In this document: one piece after another, positions 1 to 4,614 of the stretch | How the letters are laid out: every line of letters starts with the position of its first letter | How positions within the stretch are numbered: position 1 is the first letter of the stretch | Assembly (NCBI GenBank): GCA_002701765.1 | Contig: NZXB01000003.1 | Location: forward strand, 1-8,656 | Reading direction: 5' to 3' | Length of the DNA: 8,656 nucleotides | Source of the DNA: Porticoccaceae bacterium | GTDB lineage: Bacteria; Pseudomonadota; Gammaproteobacteria; Pseudomonadales; Porticoccaceae | Position numbers and translations under genes: made by a program | Notes under the pieces: model-generated | Told to the model about the DNA's origin: nothing | Seen by the model: the letters and a program-made list of their open reading frames with translations, nothing else | Database searches by the model: none

Positions 1-164
1 ACATCAAGCGGTTTTGTAATTAGCGTTGGAAAGTTGGCACCAATTTGGACATTGCTGGAACCACCGCACCCCGTAATTATGAGGATGGTACATAGGTTCA
101 AGACACGCGAGCCGAGCCTGTGTGAGGCAAACCTAATTATTCTTGTTATTGGATCATCGCTCAT
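1..164 (-). CDS. Lipoprotein, N-terminal part only, 3'-truncated by window edge
   Basis: An open frame of 54 codons begins at the ATG at 162-164 and runs off the window. The start shares one base with the stop of the second vWA gene (TGATG) and has GAGG five bases upstream, so translation is probably coupled. The N-terminus reads as a lipoprotein signal: basic residues (Arg8, Arg11, Arg16, Arg20), a short hydrophobic core (VLNLCTILIIT) and a lipobox ending in Cys33 (IITGC-GGSS). After lipidation the mature protein would begin CGGSSNVQIGANFPT. The +2 residue is Gly rather than Asp, so by the usual rule for enteric bacteria it would be sorted to the outer membrane. Not enough is visible to name a family. 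As the last visible member of the cluster it is a candidate outer-membrane contact for the vWA proteins, which is inference. Confidence 0.8.
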   Translation of the reverse strand, partial: MSDDPITRIIRFASHRLGSRVLNLCTILIITGCGGSSNVQIGANFPTLITKPLD

Positions 165-1183
165 CACCGCCTCGGCCCCTCGGGTTCGATGGAATTTAGA
201 CCAATGAAAGCCCCATTGCTTCTGGCACTGAGATTACGCATTAGGGCTGCATACTTAACAGCTTGTTCGTAGAGTCTTACGTCCGAGAAGTTCTCCATTT
301 GCTTGAGTAGCCAGGGGAATCCCATTCCATGAATGCGGATCTTCGGTTTGCTGTTAGAACTTTTTTTCTGAAGAGCATCAATAGCCTCAATCAATCGCCC
401 TATGTCAGCAAATGTCTGGTAATCGTCCCCTAAAACAAATATGCATAGTTCTTTTTCTTGTCTGCTGTAGGTTTGCACTGCAGCCACCAAGCCATCTGTC
501 GGATCCGATTGAATGTCAGAGGACCACAGTACATATTTGGCCAATATCTCCTTTCTGCGGGCTTCAGTGTCTTCTACCCAACCACCTGCTGTTTCGGGAT
601 AGAGGTATTGTCCCTTGTTGTTGACGACTTGAAGTCCTTTGACGCGAGGATAGGTGTCAAGAATTGCTCTGAACTGCTGATCTACGGCTGCTTTCATCTG
701 TTTCATGCTGCCAGAGCTGTCTATCAGGAAGATAATATATTCGCTATCGAGAGGAATTCCCCCGACCTGATTGTCGGCGGTTACTATACGGTCTCCCTCC
801 AAACGCTCTTTCTCTTCTTGGTAGAACTTTGCCATGAGTTTCATGTCGTCAACAGTAGGACGGCTTTCATCTGTCTCGGGCACCGGAATCACTTTTGACC
901 CAATCTGGTCTTGAACTTTTTGTGTCTGCAGTTTCACGACCTTCAATTCGCTTTGGCTGCTTTGTAATTCCTTCGTAAGCTGTTCATTTTCTTTCCTCGT
1001 TTTGAAAAGAGATTCTTGGAGCGTTTTGACTGATGTCATAAATGCTTGTTCTACCTCGATTCGCTTAACGGGATCTCCTAACTCGGCCACTACAAGCAAT
1101 AGGACGACGGCCCCAAAGCCACAGCTTATGATATCCAGAAAAGAGATGCTCGCTTCGTTCATCTGACGTCTGCGGGTTCTCAC
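164..1183 (-). CDS. Membrane-anchored vWA protein with ExbD/TolR-like N-terminal helix (second copy)
   Basis: I place the start at the GTG at 1181-1183, giving 339 residues. It has GGAG eight bases upstream and puts exactly 13 residues before the SFLDI motif, as in the first copy. A TTG at 1214-1216 would add 11 residues, and an ATG at 1160-1162 would remove 7. Basic residues RTRRR precede a membrane helix at about 14-36 (SFLDIISCGFGAVVLLLVV) with Asp17 in the ion-relay position. A coiled coil covers about 42-98. A vWA domain runs from about 148 to the end, with a complete MIDAS site: DSSGS (Asp155, Ser157, Ser159), Thr229 in SDPTDG, and Asp253 in VLGDD. The loop after the first vWA helix is longer than in the first copy and rich in Gly, Tyr and Trp. 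The two copies are divergent outside the helix and metal motifs, which suggests a heteromeric pair with separate partners rather than redundancy. Confidence 0.92.
   Translation of the reverse strand: MRTRRRQMNEASISFLDIISCGFGAVVLLLVVAELGDPVKRIEVEQAFMTSVKTLQESLFKTRKENEQLTKELQSSQSELKVVKLQTQKVQDQIGSKVIPVPETDESRPTVDDMKLMAKFYQEEKERLEGDRIVTADNQVGGIPLDSEYIIFLIDSSGSMKQMKAAVDQQFRAILDTYPRVKGLQVVNNKGQYLYPETAGGWVEDTEARRKEILAKYVLWSSDIQSDPTDGLVAAVQTYSRQEKELCIFVLGDDYQTFADIGRLIEAIDALQKKSSNSKPKIRIHGMGFPWLLKQMENFSDVRLYEQAVKYAALMRNLSARSNGAFIGLNSIEPEGPRR
170..173 (-). promoter_or_regulatory. Ribosome binding site of the terminal lipoprotein gene
   Basis: GAGG on the minus strand is five bases before the ATG at 162-164, inside the last codons of the second vWA gene. 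It supports a real start codon there. Confidence 0.65.
1111..1150 (-). repeat. Paralogous membrane-helix segment, copy in second vWA gene
   Basis: This 40-base stretch aligns without gaps to 2192-2231, with 30 of 40 positions identical by my hand count. It encodes the shared SFLDI-x-x-CGFGAV motif. It supports common descent of the two vWA genes, with the membrane helix as the best conserved part. Confidence 0.7.
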
Positions 1184-1191
1184 TCTCGATT

Positions 1192-1195
1192 CTCC
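1192..1195 (-). promoter_or_regulatory. Ribosome binding site that decides the start of the second vWA gene
   Basis: GGAG on the minus strand lies 8 bases before the GTG at 1181-1183. The TTG at 1214-1216 and the ATG at 1160-1162 have no comparable site at normal spacing. Confidence 0.55.
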
Positions 1196-1217
1196 ATTAA
1201 CTTTATGTTCTGGCAAG

Positions 1218-2264
1218 TCACGGCCAATCTCTCGACGGCGTTATAAAACTTCCTCTACTATCATATGCTAGCTTCCAATAAAGTAAAGCCGCTTCGGGAT
1301 CACCGTCAAGCGGATAAAGGATGGTCGATACTGGAACACCAGCTGGAATTTGCTCCACAGCGTTGAGAAAATATTTTCGTCTTTCACTCGGTGTAATCAT
1401 ATATTTTTTTGGTTTGGTCTGCCCTTGAGTGGGTAGTCCATCGGTCAATAGGAATATGAGATCTGGCAGGGGGTCGAGAGATTTTATTTCCGATAGAACA
1501 TTTTCCAAACTGGTACCTGAGTTTGGGAGATGTGTCCTCACTGCAGAAATCACCTCCTCTTTGACTAATTGGTCTGCCGACAACCAGGTCCCAATTGTAT
1601 TGGAGAGAGCTGGTTTAGCGCTGGTATCATACAGGTATACCTGAAACAACACATTTTCACCAATATTGGCAACCAGCCAGGTAACCGTTTTTACAACCCA
1701 CTGCCACTTTTTAGCATCATTAATGGCCGATTGGCCCGTCTTGATTTGTTCAAGCAACTGAAAGACTTCTCTGAAGCGCTCACTAAGCATGCTGGCGGAG
1801 CCGTCCACCAATATCAGGATCCGTTGGCCGCTGAAGTCAAGACCGGTCATCAGATTCTTACCGTACCAGCGCTCTTGTGCCTCGCCTTCCTCCAACTCAA
1901 TCAAAGCAGCCTCAAGTTCCTTAACAGTCTGCTCTAATTTTTTATACTCATCATCATCCAGTGACGGATCAGTCTCAGGCACCTCGTCTTGTCTCTTTAA
2001 ATCATTAAATTTGTTTCGAGCCGCCTTCAGAGAGGTTCTTGCCAATCTCAGATCGTCTTTGATTTTAATAAGGTCATCTTCGGCTACATCTAAATCATCT
2101 CTGAGCCTTTCGATTTCCGCGGTCGCAACGATATCTGGGCTAACATCGTCCTCTATGTTGTAACTTAATATTATGAAAAGCAGTGTCACCGCGCCAAATC
2201 CACAAGCCATGATGTCAAGAAAAGAAAGGCTAAAAGCTATATTTCGTCGTTCCTTACGCATCAT
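1218..2264 (-). CDS. Membrane-anchored vWA protein with ExbD/TolR-like N-terminal helix (first copy)
   Basis: A 348-residue protein. Basic residues 1-8 (MMRKERRN) precede one membrane helix at about 14-35 (SFLDIMACGFGAVTLLFII), so the body is predicted periplasmic. Asp17 sits at the start of the helix, where ExbD, TolR and MotB carry their ion-relay aspartate. A charged coiled coil covers about 45-92 and a second about 104-130. A von Willebrand A domain follows from about 146 to the end. Its MIDAS metal site looks complete: DGSAS (Asp154, Ser156, Ser158), Thr251 in NSGTSL, and Asp275 in LLTDG. vWA domains bind protein partners through the metal. The gene overlaps the actin-like gene by 11 bases and has no obvious ribosome site, so it probably depends on translational coupling. 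It is paralogous to the next gene. The domain calls are firm; pairing with the channel protein is inferred. Confidence 0.93.
   Translation of the reverse strand: MMRKERRNIAFSLSFLDIMACGFGAVTLLFIILSYNIEDDVSPDIVATAEIERLRDDLDVAEDDLIKIKDDLRLARTSLKAARNKFNDLKRQDEVPETDPSLDDDEYKKLEQTVKELEAALIELEEGEAQERWYGKNLMTGLDFSGQRILILVDGSASMLSERFREVFQLLEQIKTGQSAINDAKKWQWVVKTVTWLVANIGENVLFQVYLYDTSAKPALSNTIGTWLSADQLVKEEVISAVRTHLPNSGTSLENVLSEIKSLDPLPDLIFLLTDGLPTQGQTKPKKYMITPSERRKYFLNAVEQIPAGVPVSTILYPLDGDPEAALLYWKLAYDSRGSFITPSRDWP
2192..2231 (-). repeat. Paralogous membrane-helix segment, copy in first vWA gene
   Basis: Partner of the segment at 1111-1150 (30 of 40 bases identical, no gaps, counted by hand). Similarity fades on both sides, so this is conserved coding sequence and not a recent duplication or mobile repeat. 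Confidence 0.7.
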
Positions 2265-3504
2265 GGATATCTATTAGCTGGAGTTTGTATTTGCCAACTT
2301 CGAGCCATGCTCCGCATATTGCGTCCTTTGGCAAGCCGATTGGTGTATGTTCCTTTTTGTAAAGTGTCTTTAGGTTTACTCCATCAGCATGGATTATTAA
2401 GTCCGAGTCAGACATTTCACCCCGGGCTATCTCGACCCCGGTATTCATAAGCCATAAGCTTAGGGGCTTATCTAATCGCCAAGCGCGACCCTCATTAACT
2501 AAATGAGTGGCTGCCCGACCAACTGCGATAATTTCAGACTTGGCGGATCTGAGGCTGACGATTCTCTTCAGCGGAATGGGAGAGATGGTTTCGCTTTGAA
2601 CCAGAGAAAAACCTTTCTGGGCCATCAAATCAAAGTTAGCTCGATTGGAATTTGCTAGGGGTGTTCCAAAAGCAGCGACGATGCCCCCACCGGATCCGAG
2701 GAGCACCTCGTCGGGTGAATATTCGTTAATGCCCTGATAAAGCTCCTTTGAGAGAGGGTCAAGGATTTTGGTCAGATCGTCATTAGAGAGTTTGACCGCA
2801 AGTACTCCAGCTGGAGTATCCAAAGAGATGATAGCTTCAGAATTCGTCTCCATCTGAGAGAGGGCTTTTGGTATGGCGTTATAGAGCTGTTGCTGATTTT
2901 CAGGAAGATAAAGTGGATCATGCCGGTTCGTTGTAATCAGCCTCTCGCTCACATGCATCGCAACCTCGCGATAGATCGCTGATACTCCGAGTTTAGGAAT
3001 CTTTTTGTGGGTGCTTATTTTTATACTTTCGCCCGTTTTCTCTAGCTGAGTGAGCACGGTTTGATGAAGCTGCATCTCCAAGACAAGCTGGTGCTCGGGG
3101 CCTGCCGCGAGAAGCGCGCCGTCAATGACACCACAAATTTCTGCTGGCACCGCTTTTATAAGCCCGAGCAATATTGATAATTGCTCATTGTCGAGGCTTG
3201 CTGGCACGCTCAAGAGAACTTGCGGGCTTGAAATTGACGACAGCATTCTGCAAAGCTGAGCGTACGCCATGTCGGCATGATGACGCGCATATTTTAATTT
3301 TCTCGATAATGGTTTTTGATTGAGCTCGTGCCAGAAGCGGTTATTGGATAGATGAGGTTTAGTCCAAGCTGTTTCATAGGCGGCTGACCCACTCACCAGC
3401 CCATGATCATCTGAATAGCAAAAACCGGTTTCGGCTCTATTTTCACCGTTCTCAGCAATGACCCGCAGACAGTGGTCATTGATGTGCAAGAGTGCGAGAG
3501 TCAT
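2254..3504 (-). CDS. Actin/Hsp70-fold-like cytoplasmic protein with degenerate nucleotide motifs
   Basis: A 416-residue protein with no signal or membrane helix. The layout resembles the Hsp70/actin ATPase fold: an N-terminal strand pair (LALLHINDHCLRVI), a segment like Hsp70's 'vPa.f...qr' (VLLSVPASLDNEQLSILLGL, 96-115) followed by GVIDGALLAA (like 'iNEPTAAAl'), a putative phosphate-2 region (about 140-151) and an adenosine-like loop (DEVLLGSGGGIVAAFG, 265-280). The acidic and glycine residues expected in the two phosphate loops are not evident: residues 7-13 read HINDHCL instead of a DxGTT-like loop, and 142-149 read LEMQLHQT. ATP hydrolysis is therefore doubtful. The last 70 residues form a beta-rich tail that I cannot place. 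The start is the ATG 9 bases after the channel gene; no good ribosome site is visible. It overlaps the next gene by 11 bases. A structural or regulatory cytoplasmic partner, loosely like GspL or PilM in other machines, is inference. Confidence 0.85.
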   Translation of the reverse strand: MTLALLHINDHCLRVIAENGENRAETGFCYSDDHGLVSGSAAYETAWTKPHLSNNRFWHELNQKPLSRKLKYARHHADMAYAQLCRMLSSISSPQVLLSVPASLDNEQLSILLGLIKAVPAEICGVIDGALLAAGPEHQLVLEMQLHQTVLTQLEKTGESIKISTHKKIPKLGVSAIYREVAMHVSERLITTNRHDPLYLPENQQQLYNAIPKALSQMETNSEAIISLDTPAGVLAVKLSNDDLTKILDPLSKELYQGINEYSPDEVLLGSGGGIVAAFGTPLANSNRANFDLMAQKGFSLVQSETISPIPLKRIVSLRSAKSEIIAVGRAATHLVNEGRAWRLDKPLSLWLMNTGVEIARGEMSDSDLIIHADGVNLKTLYKKEHTPIGLPKDAICGAWLEVGKYKLQLIDIHDA

Positions 3505-3513
3505 ATCTTTGTG

Positions 3514-4305
3514 TCAGGACTTAAGAAATCGAAGTAAGTTCTGCTCGCAGTAACCTTGGGTATCCAGTACCAGCCGTTCCTGCATTAACTGAAGTTGATG
3601 CATGAAGAACATTACAAACATGCTGATAAGTAGTGCAACAAAAGTTGAGTTAAAAGCTACGCCCAGACTTGAGGTTATACCTGCAAGATCTCCCTCCATG
3701 GCCTCATGAGCCTGAGCGAGCGCCCCACCAATTCCGCGAACCGTGCCGATAAATCCAATTGAGGGAATGGCCCAGGTAATATATCGAATCATTGATAGTT
3801 CTGAGTCAAGCCGTTCACTTTCCGATATGCAAGTTGCACTTACAGCGTCATTTGCCGACTGAATATTCGCTGTCGTTTGAAATCGAAGTAGGGCAGCGTC
3901 CAATGCCCGTGGCAATAGGAGATTTCTCTGGTCTTGAGGCAGCGACCTGAGCGATGCCGTGAATTGCGCGGTGTCCTCGACAAGAATTCGAGCTCCCTCA
4001 TTTGCTGCGATGAGATGCTTGTCGAACATGGATTCCTCTCGCAGCAGCGCGCGTGCTTTGTAGGTCATGATGGCAAATGCCCAAAACATCAATATAAAGC
4101 ATGCCTCTTGCTCGATATCTTTGATTACGACATAAAAGGAGCGCGGAACAATGTACGGCTCGCCAGCTGCGGCTCTTTCGACCTGTTGTCGAATGGTGCT
4201 TTCGGCATTTGGTCGAACCAACGTCACGAAAATAGCGTGAATGAGAATAAAACCTAAAAGAAGCGCTATGAGTTGGAAATACATTTCGTTGGCGTTTCGT
4301 TTCAT
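3514..4305 (-). CDS. MotA/TolQ/ExbB-family proton-channel-like membrane protein
   Basis: A 263-residue protein with four predicted membrane helices: about 8-30, 64-84, 172-195 and 208-236. A loop of about 33 residues separates helices 1 and 2, and a larger soluble segment of about 87 residues separates helices 2 and 3. The family signature lies in helices 3 and 4: RYITWAIPSIGFIGTVRGI, then GITSSLGVAFNSTFVALLI. This matches the conserved MotA/TolQ/ExbB region (a Gly-x-x-Gly-Thr-Val-x-Gly segment, then a helix that normally starts with small and Thr/Ser residues). In the family, these subunits form a pentamer around two partner helices and use ion flow to move them. The two downstream vWA proteins carry candidate partner helices. 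The four-helix layout is closer to MotA than to the three-helix ExbB/TolQ, but the length is in the ExbB range. The family call is firm; its exact job is inferred from neighbours. Confidence 0.93.
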   Translation of the reverse strand: MKRNANEMYFQLIALLLGFILIHAIFVTLVRPNAESTIRQQVERAAAGEPYIVPRSFYVVIKDIEQEACFILMFWAFAIMTYKARALLREESMFDKHLIAANEGARILVEDTAQFTASLRSLPQDQRNLLLPRALDAALLRFQTTANIQSANDAVSATCISESERLDSELSMIRYITWAIPSIGFIGTVRGIGGALAQAHEAMEGDLAGITSSLGVAFNSTFVALLISMFVMFFMHQLQLMQERLVLDTQGYCEQNLLRFLKS

Positions 4306-4312
4306 AACCTAG

Positions 4313-4316
4313 TCCT
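4313..4316 (-). promoter_or_regulatory. Ribosome binding site of the channel gene, overlapping the upstream stop codon
   Basis: AGGA on the minus strand overlaps the TAG stop (4315-4317) of the small acidic gene and sits 7 bases before the ATG of the TolQ/ExbB-like gene. A ribosome finishing the small protein would reach the channel start at once, so the two products are probably made in linked amounts. Confidence 0.6.
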
Positions 4317-4569
4317 AAATGTCATTTGGGAAATTTTCAGCATCTCTGATGTCAAGAGAGGTCTTTGGAAGGTTTTCAATAAATTTAGCGCCTCGCCTAC
4401 CCTCCGGCTCAGGCGATTGAAGATCTTGGTCTGATTTGTCATTTGTATTCTCCAGTGACTGCTCGATCCCGCGGTCTTGCGACTGATCTTGAGGCTCTGA
4501 AGCTATTTCGGTCTGTGCGGCCGGAACAGCGGCAACAAATAAGAGAAAAGCAAATAATCGTTCCATCAT
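4315..4569 (-). CDS. Small acidic secreted protein with signal peptide, family unknown
   Basis: An 84-residue protein of no family known to me. The N-terminus is a convincing Sec signal peptide: Met-Met-Glu-Arg, a hydrophobic core (LFAFLLFVAAV), then PAAQ, with likely cleavage near residue 18-19. I see no lipobox cysteine. The mature part of about 65 residues is strongly acidic and rich in Gln, Asp, Glu and Asn, so it is probably disordered in the middle, with a somewhat more ordered tail (KFIENLPKTSLDIRD). The gene is real rather than a chance frame. It has a GAGG ribosome site, starts 45 bases after the upstream stop, ends 9 bases before the channel gene, and its stop codon overlaps the channel gene's ribosome site. 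Either of two consecutive ATG codons could start it; the second (4564-4566) has the better spacing, 7 bases instead of 4. A periplasmic linker or accessory role is inference. Confidence 0.8.
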   Translation of the reverse strand: MMERLFAFLLFVAAVPAAQTEIASEPQDQSQDRGIEQSLENTNDKSDQDLQSPEPEGRRGAKFIENLPKTSLDIRDAENFPNDI

Positions 4570-4573
4570 TATA

Positions 4574-4577
4574 CCTC
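4574..4577 (-). promoter_or_regulatory. Ribosome binding site of the small acidic protein gene
   Basis: GAGG on the minus strand lies 4 bases before the first ATG and 7 bases before the second. It favours the second Met as the true start. Confidence 0.6.
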
Positions 4578-4614
4578 GCAGATTTGAATACTATTGACGA
4601 GCTTGGATAAAAGT

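Noticed and set aside
458..898. Plus-strand open frame of 146 codons opposite the second vWA gene
   Set aside because: It lies fully antisense to a gene with clear domain motifs, has no recognisable protein features, and other plus-strand frames in the window are likewise shadows of minus-strand genes.
1111..2231. Recent tandem duplication of the vWA genes or a mobile repeat
   Set aside because: DNA similarity is limited to the 40-base helix segment; the rest is too divergent, with no target-site duplications or inverted ends seen.
4567..4577. TATAAT-like -10 box at the start of the small acidic gene on the minus strand
   Set aside because: It overlaps the start codon, so a transcript from it would lack the ribosome site, and the position 17 bases upstream (CAATAG) does not resemble a -35 box.
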